This document shows, piece by piece, positions 37,401 to 49,400 of a stretch of 60,000 bases of DNA; position 1 is the first letter of the stretch, and every line of letters begins with the position of its first letter. The stretch covers positions 193,995 to 253,994 of the forward strand of contig NMRA01000081.1 of NCBI GenBank assembly GCA_002633005.1, written 5' to 3'. The stretch is from Phoronis australis (Eukaryota; Phoronida; Phoronidae). Both the position numbers and the translations under genes were made by a program. Under the pieces are notes generated by a model. The model saw only the letters and a list, made by a program, of their open reading frames with translations, did not search any database and was not told where the DNA came from.

Positions 37401-40400
37401 GCATACATCCTATTTCTGATAGCCCCTCATGCAAAAGTGGGATATTTTGAAAACAATTCCTATCATCATTTCGGCGATCAGTGCACAAAGCAAAGTTTCA
37501 TGGGAATATGGTCTCCCATTTCTGAGATGTGATGTTCCTAAGTTGGCATAATTGGCCTGCGTCACCTTAACTGTCTCCATCACATATGGCGATTCTGCTG
37601 CAGCACTAGTATTTTGTCATGCATTACTTTTTTGCTTAGCAAAGTATGGATTTTCACACAAATAGTGTTCCCTGCTGGAGTGTAATCTTCATTCATGTCA
37701 GAGTTAAGATACTTGCCCTATCTTGTTGCTTTCATAGCACTGTGATCTTGAACACCAGAATGCCCTCAAATGATATCAGCTAATGTTACTTAGCAACTGG
37801 GTATCTTACTTGTAAGACTCCAGTTCTCTGTGATTGCGTAGCCTTGTAGAAATAGTTTCAGATCGCCTTGCTGTATTATTCGTAACACCTTTCGTTCTGT
37901 CACCTTTTTTCGATTCTTTGTGGTCCACTTAGAGATGTCGGAACTGAGCTTTAGAACATGGTTCCTCTGGATTTGAGATATTGGTTCCAGTCTGCTTTCG
38001 GATGGATTTACCTGTTCTTTGCATCGTTATTAGGTTTGATAGAGGTACCAGGATTCTGATGCGATTCTAATACTGCTTAGTGTCTGTGATTGTGATGCAT
38101 TCACTCGTGCAAAAACGAATTAATTAGAGTCTGGTTTGAGTAGTTATAGATTTTCACTATCAAAATAACATTAGTATTTACTGCAGCTGTTTTTCTTTGG
38201 GAAGTATAGTTTTCGTGGTGTACAGTTTTTATGCACAGGAGTACGTGTATAAGATCAATTTGGATTTCAAGTGAGGTGAAAGATTCATGTCTGTAAAGTC
38301 ATTTTAAGTGTTTTTGTCTGTTTTCAGTCATATAGTCACAGTTATTGATGAGTCATGTAGTTGTGGTAGTCATCTGAGTTCTTACATTCAGTGTTCTTCC
38401 TACATTTAGTCAAACATGGTGGTGCTTAATGTTGGAAATGTTTTGCACAAAGTTTAGAAATCTCGAGCCATGTTTGAAAAGCCAGAGTTTTGTCCGTTTT
38501 ACCTGACAAATGATTGGAATACTGTGGTACTTAGTAGTGCTGTAAAATGCTGGTGATGTACCTAGCTAGTGAAAACAATGTGTAACTATTAGTGTGGTTA
38601 CTTTTGTGGATTAACAGAGGGGAGATTAGGATGGGAAAACATGATGTGCAATTTGCATCGTGTTGAGCTTTTGCCCTGTACATGACATAACAGTTCTGTG
38701 TTTGGTGTTTTACAATGCTCACTTTGAAAATGAGGTGTAGTGGTCGGAAGTGAACCATGTTCGTGAAAAATCGGTTGCAAAATTATCTGTGAGGTTGCCT
38801 CATCGTTTTCACAATTTCGCTCTTAACAATGATATGCTAGTCTGTTTATCGGTGATGTTTTTGCAGGCTAAAACAGAGGATCAGGTCGAGACAGAGAAAG
38901 CGTGGCTCAGTGCTGAGCAGGTGTGGCTGGTGCATAAGGGAGGCTATGCGAGGGCGACCCTTCTGAAGGCCAATGGGGCCAGTGACCTGCCTGAGGGCAG
39001 GTGTAAAGTAAAGTTGGAGCATGGAGGGGAGGTCCTGGAGGTGGACGAGGATGACGTGGAAAAGGTAAGGAGGCGGGGCCTGCAGGGTGGGGGTGTATTT
39101 GATGAGCTGTTGAGCTGTAAATGGGAGAGGAGGTATTGGATGTGGATGAGGACAACATTGAGGAGGTAAGGGGGGAGTGGCTAGGGTTCCGGCGTGTGGT
39201 CAAGGAGTAGCTGAACTGTAAATATTAGAGATGGTCTTGGAGATGAACGAGGATGACGTAGAAAAGGCAAGGGATAGTGGACTAGAGAACAGGAAACTTG
39301 GTCAATGAGTCCTTAGGGTTTGCATGTGAAGGGAGGTACTGTAGGGGTGAGGATAGTGAGGGGTGAGGATAGTGAGGGGTGAGGATAGTGTGGAGAGGGT
39401 AAGGAGGAGGATCTTTGAGTGTTAAGGGTGCGTTCAGGGAGTAGTTGAGTGGTAGATATATGGGCTTGAAGGGGCGTGTTCAGCAGTTTGTTCTGAAACG
39501 CCTTTCATGCTGTTTCTCGCAACATTTAAACCCGTTTCTGTTGCTGACATTCCACTGCTGTTTCAGTGCAACCCACCCCAGTATGATCGCGCTGAAGACC
39601 TTGCTTCTCTGCGGTATCTCAACGAGTCCAGTGTATTGCACAGCCTGCGTCAGCGGTTTGGTGGTAACCTAATGCACACCTACGGGGGACCGTCAATGAT
39701 CGTTGTCAACCCTATGCATCCACTCTCTGTCTACTCGGAAAAGGTTTGTTTGCACCACTGAAGTTTGTGTGTTTGTTACTAGAACTTCTCTGACATAGGA
39801 CACCAATGTTTGCATTAAGGATAGGCAGATCATCAGTTTAAGAACTATTGTTTGGTTAGCAAGGCATTTATATGTAGCGTTGGTGCCATTTGTGCCAACA
39901 TTAATTGGAGTGTGAAACTTTAAAAAAACAATTCTCAACAGGCTTTTGGTGAACAGTGAACTAAGGATAGGCTGTGAAAATTTCACATGAATCTGATCAG
40001 CCTTTTCTGAACTATGTTGTTCCAATTATTCAAATTTGGAATTTTTTAGCATCCTTTATTATTGTTCCACTTGTTCATTTTACTTGTATTGTTTACTGAA
40101 CAGAGGTCACAAGTGTTCATTCTTGCCATAGGTCATCATGATGTTCAAAGGGTGTAAACAGGAGGACATGCCTCCCCACATCTACGCCTCGGCCCAGATG
40201 GCCTATCGCAACATGCTAGCTACACGCCATGACCAATCATTGGTGTTTATGGGTGCCAGTGGCTCGGGCAAGACGACCAACGCACGACACATCCTGCATT
40301 ATTTTGCAGTGGCTGCAGGAGGCGCTCACAGCACTCTCACTGGTCAGTCTTGTGTATTTGAAAAGTCCATACCATATAAGACTCCTGTTTCGATACCACT

Positions 40401-43400
40401 GTCTTTATGCGAGTATATTTTCTGTAAAAATGAGTGCTAGCCTACACGACAAGTTTATATGATTTTTTGTATATCTAAAACCAGCTGTAAAATGAAATAT
40501 TTTTGCCTTTAACATAAATATGTCTGTTTGTGAAAGTGAAACCTACCGATCTACCGATCTCAGAGTAGTAAGGATTGGTTGAGAGCAACAGGCTTAAAAG
40601 ACATAAACTGGCCTACACCTTAAAGCCTTAACTACTTTGGCTCACATAACCCATTATTAGTCTCGTGTCCAGAATTGTTCTAATTACCAAGCTGTTTCTG
40701 TACTGTAACTTGTGACTTGTGTTTCAGTTGACAAGCTCAATGCCATGACGTTGTTGCTCGAGGCATTCGGCAACAGTAGGACGGTAATGAACACCAATGC
40801 CACGCGCTTCACGCAGGTGACATCACTGGATTTTGATCGCGCCGGTCTGATCGCCTCCGCCTCTGTACAGCTACTGATGCTTGAGAAGAATCGCGTGGTG
40901 CGACGACCGGAAGGCGAGCCCACATTCCATATTTTCTACCAGCTCGTGTCTGGCGTGGAGACACGGCTGAGAAATGAGCTTCATTTGACCACGACCAACG
41001 AACCGAACTTGTTCATGACTCCACTGCAAAGGGTATGTAATCCACTACCAGCCTGTGTTGACAAGGAGGCATCTCAAATCGGCATACAAATTTGGTTCCT
41101 CTTTAGTATTGATAGCTGAAACAACCATTATACAGAGTTCAATTGTGAAACTTTTTTTCCTGCCTCGTTAGAATATTTGATAAAGAGTTATGCTTGTGTG
41201 TTTACAAGAACTTTTCTATCTTGAACTGTAGTCAGAAGAAATACTCCTACAACTAAACCTTTGTTTGTAACTTAGGTATATTTATTTTTCCTTTTTATTG
41301 AACCAAGTTTTGCGCTGGTACAGTTTTTCAAATCACATAATATTCTGCTCATGAATCAGTAATCAAAATCCCCTTTTGTCTTCAATTTTGTTGTGTTTTG
41401 TCTCTTCAAGAGTTTTTCATTTCATGTTGTTCAGTTTCCATGTATTAATAATTCATCTAGACTGAGGATAAACAGCGTGCGACACAGAACTGGGCCAAGA
41501 TTCAGGAAGCCATGTTAGCCCTGGGAATCAAAGAGGAGGAGTCTAGCGCCATCTATAGTGTATTGGCTGCCATATTCCACCTGGGCGTTGCCGGGGTCAT
41601 GAAAGGTTGTCCAGCGTGATGTTAGGGATTGCCCACAACAATCACTATTTCACCAGTGCGCTACAATAATCACTGTTTCACCAGTGCGCTTTTCCCTTCC
41701 CCAGGAAGTGTTAAAAAATGCTGATGTTTTTTAGATCAGGATTTATTTACACAAAGTGTATGTATACGTCAGCCATCATGAAAGTACCCAGATGTTCCTG
41801 CCAAAGAATCACGGCACTGTTAAAGTTGCTGGTTGTTTCATAATGTCTTAAACGATGTGAAAAAACAGAAACTAAAGCATTGATTTTTGTCTTTTGGCGT
41901 TGCTATTTTTATGATTAGCATATGCTCTAAAGTAGACATTCTGTAGACTTGTGAATATGGCGATACTTGTGAGCAGTTCCTTGCTTTCTATTTCCTAAAC
42001 ACCGATTATTAGGTAACGCTACTGATTTACATTGCTGGTTAGCTCACCTGAGTTATTCACATGATTTGAAGAGGCTGGTTTTACTGAGCTCAGAACAGTT
42101 GTAAAAGTGACTTCAGACTTATTATGGTCCTATTTCACAATTAGTGAATAAAGATTTAGCTATATTAATATTAGCACATCATAATCTTGAAATAATTTAT
42201 ACAATTTATCACTGTGACTACAAGTAATAGGTATGTTATCAGAGACTTTGAATTTTTGCTAAAGCGACATTTAAATATTTTTCAGAAATAGATGTGTGAA
42301 GCACAAGACCAAATTTCTGACTTATATCCCTGTTCATGTTTAGAGAGTAGTCAGTGTGGCCTAGTGGGATAGGTGTCTGCTTCCCTGTTCATTTTTAGAG
42401 AGTAGGCAGTGTGGCCTATTGGGATATTATATCCCTGTTCATTTTTAGAGAGCAGTCAGTGTGGCCTATTGGGATAAGTGCCTGCTTCCTTTACTCAAAG
42501 TCGTAGGTTTGAGTCTCACTGGGCTGCACTGTTTTAGGCCCTTGAGTCAGGGCTCTAGCTCCTCAACTCGGTTTTCAGTGTATACTACTAAATCAGATAA
42601 TTCCATGTGATCAGTGCAATTGGCGCACCTGAGCGGCCTGCACACGTCTCGAACATTTTTCTTGAAACCTTAGGAGAGTGTGTGCACGTCTTTGACACTT
42701 CTACCTTACCCATGAACCCTAAAAAACACTTTATATTAACTATTACTTTTTTAGGTGCTAACAATAAGCCAATGTTTGCCAAGCACACGTCTGCTCAAAA
42801 GGCGGCAGCACTGCTGGGCACAGAGGTTGAGGAACTCAGTCAGAATATTTTCAACCCGACCGCCGTCTCCAACAGATCTGGCTCGCTCAGGTAGGTAGCG
42901 CTACAAGGCGCAGTCTGTCCTGGTAGCATACGACATTGTGACAATTATTCTTGGTGTCGGTGCATATCGTTTAAACTGCAAATGTCAACAGCTCGATGTT
43001 TATTATTATTATTGTCCTGTCTGTAGGAACTTGTAGTTGAATGATTGTGTATATTCAAAAGAAAGTTCATTCTATCACTGGGCTTGTATTACTTGGCTTG
43101 CTTGCATCATCGTTCGGAGGACTCGCTGACTCACAATGTAAGTCCATTATTGAATTAAATTTTCTCATGAATATCTCCAACTGGACATGGAAAGTCTTAC
43201 AGCAAGTTACGTCTATATATCCGTGCTATGTTCTCCATGTGGCTTTTCATTCAGATCACCATCACCGTCCATGGGAGACAAGCCAGCCGATGACAAGGTG
43301 TCCGGTCTTGATGCCCTGGAGGGCTTCGTGGTGGGACTGTACTCGGAGGCCATCGCAGCTTTAGTGGCTCTTATCAACAGGTAGGTGTATGCACTGTTAT

Positions 43401-46400
43401 GTTATATTTAAGACTACCATCAATAAGGCAGAGATGTTTGCCTTCTCTTCTTATTTCCTGAACTCTTATCACCTGCAGCTTGTCATTATCTGGCGTCAGC
43501 TCGGTGGTTTTTTGTTTTGGTGCTGTAATAAGGCGCGTTGCTGTTGCTGACATTGATAACAGCATGGACAGAATGGAGCAGACTGATTGGTTAAATGGAA
43601 AGATTCACTATTGCTAACTTCATTTATTCCGTCTGTAAGTTCTTTTATGTTGTCTTTACTTCATTAGCACTGGTTATGTATTTAGTGGAAGGTGTAAGGT
43701 GAAATCAAATTTGCTGAGTTACGACCTGAAATTTTTAGTTCAAATTATTGTGATACTGATATCTACGTTGCTTGCAGATCTCTGTCGTCCACGGCGCGCA
43801 CTGTGTCGTCCATTCTCATAGTAGACGTGCCTGGGTTCCAGAATCCCTCGGCGTGTGGCCGCCAGACCGGGGCCAGCTTTGAGGAGCTCTGTCATAACTA
43901 TACGCAGGAAAGGTTACAGCTATTGTTCCATGACGTCACATTCACCAATCAGCTGGACAGGTTTGCCCAGGTGCGTCACATTATGTGGTGTTCTGAGAGG
44001 TGTCACTGTTCAACTTTTTAGTTGGACACTGTGTGATGAAAGTGAAGATAATGAGTATAGTTAAGATGTTAGTTATTGTGATTTGGTTTGTTACTGCACT
44101 GGCAGTAATGGTAATACAGCAAAGCTTGTATAAGTCATATTTTTGCGTAACTCAAAGTCCCACTAATCTGTGCAACCGCCCCATTAGATAAGGTGGATTT
44201 CACCTTACTCAGGTAAGACCTCGGTTCATTGTGAATTTTACTGTTGTCATATTTTGAGTATTCTTTTTTTCTGATTTTAGGAAAACATTGATTGTGATTT
44301 CGAAGGTCCTTCAACAGACCCGGCTCCACTAGTGACTCTGATAGACAAGCCATCTCAGCAAGGCATTGTAAGTTGGCAGGTGTCATCTACTTAAAGCTTC
44401 AGTTGAGTGCTTTCCAGTTGTTTGATATTTCTAGTTAAACTGTCCTGTCTATTGTGTTCTGGTGCTAGGGTGTACTATCAAGCAAGCATTTGAAATGTTC
44501 AAGAAAAACAGGGCAGTCGCCATGTGGAGTGAAGCAAACGTGTCCAGCTATAAGTCTGGGTTCATTGTATGAAAAGGATTGTTTGAGACCCATGAAAGTC
44601 TTCTGGACTGTTACTGTTTGTCTGATTATTAAAAATCTGTTCACCTACAGATGTAGTTATTTGATTTTTTTCTGGCACGTGCAGGTGAGAACATCAGGCT
44701 CGGACATTCGTGGCGACCAGCGGGGTCTGCTCTGGCTCCTGGATGAAGAAGCCATCTTCCCGGGATCTAATGACGACAGTTTCATGGAGAGACTTATGAT
44801 GCACCATGCTGACACCAAGAACAATTGTAAGTTAGTGTGGTAGTAGTTTCCATTGTACATTGTTGGTGTTTCTGTTATATTTTGTAATTTTACGTTTGTG
44901 TGGTCAACCAGGTTTGGGTTAAAAAGGCACCTTGGTATTTTCTTCACCAGTACAAAAGAACCAGTTTATAACTCAAGAGTGCATTGGTCATAGGATCATG
45001 CTAGGTTAAAATCAAGTGTGCATTGGGGTTAGGACCATGCGAGCTCTTAACCCTTATCCTGCTAAGCCTCTATTCAGACGACTTTCCCTGTGTGCTAAGC
45101 TAAGTAGGTCACCACTGCTGCTGTGCACTGGGCTGTTATGAAGGTCACTCAGATTAATGACCCAACATTTTGAAATTGGAAATTTGAAGGGGTAATATCA
45201 ACATACAAGTAGTCTGAATAAAAGTTGTTCAGAATTTAATGGAGATTTTCACCATATACATACCTTTACCATTGCCCTGGTGTAAATAATTCTATAAACT
45301 TTCAAACTGGACACACTTTGTTTTTATCTGTTTTTGCACATGATAACATTATAGCTGACACTTAAAAACTGTAATAAGCATTTTTATAAGGGAATTCATG
45401 GGACTTGCATGTTTAATGAAGCAGATTTATTGTCTGTAACATCACATCTACAAACAAGAATCTACAGTATATAACATACCTCAACTTTGCACGATAACGA
45501 CTGGTGCAGTCGCTTGCTTAAGTCTGTTTTGAAGTTCACCTTGGTGTGCAAAAACTTGAAACACGGGTGGGGGCCACAAAGCTGTTCTGTGAAAAAGTCA
45601 CAAAAATATCTAGTTCTGAATGAGTTCCATCATGTCTCAGAGGCTCTGTATTATGCACGAAGGGCGTGAGCCAAGCATCGTCATAGGCCCGTAAAAGTTC
45701 AGCTTCAGGGACCGGTAACTCCTCCAAATTTGCACTGAGATCCGAATCGATAGAATCTGCATTACTTGTGACTTGTATTAGTTTCCCAGTCACTGTCACC
45801 GTCACTTTCGAGTGCCAATATCAGCTCGTTTTCACTATCCGAGTCCATGAACACTTCCTCAAGAAACTGGTCAACAGTCATCTTACCACGTCTGGCACCA
45901 GCCAAGATAAAACTTGCGTAAACTTTCAAATATCTCGGCAGCAACTCACCACAGCCATATGTTGTAAATCAGAAAAATGTACAGGAAACTATGAACTGTG
46001 GAATGCGCATGCTCACATGTATAAACAGCATACGGGGTTTTCACAATTTCTGAATGAAAAACACCAGTGTCCTGGGGTGAGTACACCCTCCTTGCGCAGT
46101 CTAGCCGTAGCTTATTTTAGGCGATTGAGTACACCTGACGCATTTTAATAGGATAATTGGCGTGTCGGCTGACCTTGCTTAGCGCAGGATGAAGGTTAAG
46201 AGCTGCAATGATTTCAACCCATTTTATCTTGGTCTTTGTGCAGCAATGGTCACAAAGTGTTTTAAAGTCTCATAGTTCACTGCATCATTCTTCTCACAAG
46301 TTTTTACCTGTAGACTGATAACACAACAATGTTGATTATCATTTTAGCTGAACCTCTGCTGCGTAAAGGCTCACAAGCTACCAACTTTGTCCTGAGCCAC

Positions 46401-49400
46401 CAACAGGGTCTGGTACCCATTGAGTACAACGCTGCTGGCTGGCTGAAGCACTGTCGAGAGAACCCCGTCACGCGACAAGCCTCGGCTGTCCTACTCAACT
46501 CCAGCAGGGAGAGTATCAATGTTGTTTTCAGTGGACTAAAGGGGTCGCTGTCGGCCACTGTGTCAGGCTCGGTGGCCGGTATCGATGGTAGTTCATCACT
46601 GAGAAGGGTAGCCAGCATGAGGCGGACGTACACCACAGGGGCAGCGGGACTGAAGCGCAAGTCCATTTGTCTTCAAGTGAAGTTCCAAGTGGTACGTGNN
46701 NNNNNNNNNNNNNNNNNNNNNNNNNNNNNNNNNNNNNNNNNNNNNNNNNNNNNNNNNNNNNNNNNNNNNNNNNNNNNNNNNNNNNNNNNNNNNNNNNNNN
46801 NNNNNNNNNNNNNNNNNNNNNNNNNNNNNNNNNNNNNNNNNNNNNNNNNNNNNNNNNNNNNNNNNNNNNNNNNNNNNNNNNNNNNNNNNNNNNNNNNNNN
46901 NNNNNNNNNNNNNNNNNNNNNNNNNNNNNNNNNNNNNNNNNNNNNNNNNNNNNNNNNNNNNNNNNNNNNNNNNNNNNNNNNNNNNNNNNNNNNNNNNNNN
47001 NNNNNNNNNNNNNNNNNNNNNNNNNNNNNNNNNNNNNNNNNNNNNNNNNNNNNNNNNNNNNNNNNNNNNNNNNNNNNNNNNNNNNNNNNNNNNNNNNNNN
47101 NNNNNNNNNNNNNNNNNNNNNNNNNNNNNNNNNNNNNNNNNNNNNNNNNNNNNNNNNNNNNNNNNNNNNNNNNNNNNNNNNNNNNNNNNNNNNNNNNNNN
47201 NNNNNNNNNNNNNNNNNNNNNNNNNNNNNNNNNNNNNNNNNNNNNNNNNNNNNNNNNNNNNNNNNNNNNNNNNNNNNNNNNNNNNNNNNNNNNNNNNNNN
47301 NNNNNCTTACAGCAAGTTACGTCTATATATCCGTGCTATGTTCTCCATGTGGCTTTTCATTCAGATCACCATCACCGTCCATGGGAGACAAGCCAGCCGA
47401 TGACAAAGTGTCCGGTCTTGATGCCCTGGAGGGCTTCGTGGTGGGACTGTACTCGGAGGCCATCGCAGCTTTAGTGGCTCTTATCAACAGGTAGGTGTAT
47501 GCACTGTTTTGTTATATTTAAGACTACCATGAATAAGGCAGAGATGTTTTGCCTTCTCTTCTTATTTTCCTGAACTCTTATTACCTGCAGCTTGTCATTA
47601 TCTGGCGTCAGCTCGGTGGTTTTTTTGTTTTGGTGCTGTAATAAGGCGCGTTGCTGTTGTTGGCATTGATAACAGCATGGACAGAGTGGAGTAGACTGAT
47701 TGGTTAAATGGAAAGATTCACTATTGCTAACTTCATTTATTCCGTCTGTAAGTTCTTTTATTTCGTCTTTACTTCATTAGCACTGCTGGTTATGTATATA
47801 GTGGAAGGAGTAAGGTGAAATCAAATTTGCTGAGTTACGACCTGAAATTTTTAGTTCAAATTATTGTGATACTGATATCTACGTTGTTTGCAGATCTCTG
47901 TCGTCCACGGCGCGCACTGTGTCGTCCATTCTCATAGTAGACGTGCCTGGGTTCCAGAATCCCTCGGCGTGTGGCCGCCAGACCGGGGCCAGCTTTGAGG
48001 AGCTCTGTCATAACTATACACAGGAGAGGTTACAGCTATTGTTCCATGACGTCACATTCACCAATCAGCTGGACAGGTTTGCCCAGGTGCGTCACATTAC
48101 GTGGTGTTCTGAGAGGTGTCACTGTTCAACTTTTTAGTTGGACACCGTAAATGTGTGATGAAAGTGAAGATAATGAGGATACTTAAGATGTTAGTTATTG
48201 TGATTTTGTTTGTTACTGCACTGGCAGTAATGGTAATACAGCAAAGCTTGTATAAGTCATATTTTTGCGTAACTCACTCAAAGTCCCGCTAATCTGTGCA
48301 ACCGCCCCGTTAGATAAGGTGGATTTCACCTTCTCAGATAAGACCTCGGTTCATTGTGAGTTTTACTGTTGTCATATTTTGAGTATTCTTTTTTTCTGAT
48401 TTTAGGAAAACATTGATTGTGATTTCGAAGGACCTTCAACAGACCCGGCTCCACTAGTGACTCTGATAGACAAGCCATCTCAGCAAGGCATTGTAAGTTG
48501 GCAGGTGTCATCTACTTAAAGCTTCAGTTGACTGCTTTCCAGTTGTTTGATATTTCTAGATAAACTGTCCTGTCTATTGTGTTCTGGTGCTATGGTGTAC
48601 TATCAAGCAAGCATTTGAAATGTTCAAGAAAAACAGGCCAGTCGCCATCTGGTGTGAAGCAAACGTGTCCAGCTATAAGTCTGGGTTCATTGTATGAAAA
48701 GGATTGTTTGAGACCCATGAAAGTCTTCTGGACTGTTACTGTTTGTGTGATTATTAAAAATCTGTTGACCTACAGATGTAGTTATTTGATTTTTTTCTGG
48801 CATGTGCAGGTGAGAACATCAGGCTCGGACATTCGTGGCGACCAGCGGGGTCTGCTCTGGCTCCTGGATGAAGAAGCCATCTTCCCGGGATCTAATGACG
48901 ACAGTTTCATGGAGAGACTTATGATGCACCATGCTGACACCAAGAACAATTGTAAGTTAGTGCGATAGTAGTTTCCATAGTACATTGTTGGTGTTTCTGT
49001 TATATTTTGTAATTTTACATTTGTGTGGTCAACCACGTTTGGGTTAAAAAGGCACCTTGGTATTGTCTTCACCAGCACAAAAGAACCAGTTTATAACTCA
49101 AGTGTGCATTGGTCATAGGATCATGCTAGGTTAAAATCAAGTGTGCATTGGGGTTAGGACCATGCGAGCTCTTAACCCTTATCCTGCTAAGCCTCTATTC
49201 AGACAACTTTCCCCATGTGCTGAGCTAAGTAGGTCACCACTGCTGCTATGCACTGGGCTGTTACAAAAGTCACTCAGATTAATGACCTAACATTTTTAAA
49301 TTGGAAATTTGAAGGGGCAATGTCAACTTCACATACAAGTAGTCTGCACAAAAGTTGTTCAGACTTTAATGGAGATTTTGACCATGTACATATCTTTACC

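Larger units (their letters stand above)
30620..38866. other. Long intron of the myosin gene with assembly gap
   Basis: 8.2 kb between the PDZ exon and the next motor-proximal exon. No coding exon was recognised in the known bases. It holds a minisatellite that runs into the 842-N gap, a foldback element, an 18-bp triplication and a dispersed repeat. A small exon hidden in the gap cannot be excluded, but the phases on both sides already fit (0 to 0). Confidence 0.7.
43194..46698 (+). repeat. Duplicated five-exon block, copy 1
   Basis: This 3.5-kb segment is repeated at 47306-50819 with the same exons, introns and transposon. It ends exactly at the 607-N gap, inside the donor that follows the fifth exon. 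Differences are scattered substitutions and small intron indels; coding changes are all synonymous (for example AAG/AAA, GGT/GGA, CAA/CAG, CGA/CGG). The pattern fits two alleles laid in tandem by the assembler. Confidence 0.9.

Noticed and set aside
46329-47494. Long frames across the second gap joining copy 1 exon 13 to copy 2 exon 9
   Set aside because: Apparent continuity only reflects N; one of the frames also ends at the premature stop described for serial reading.
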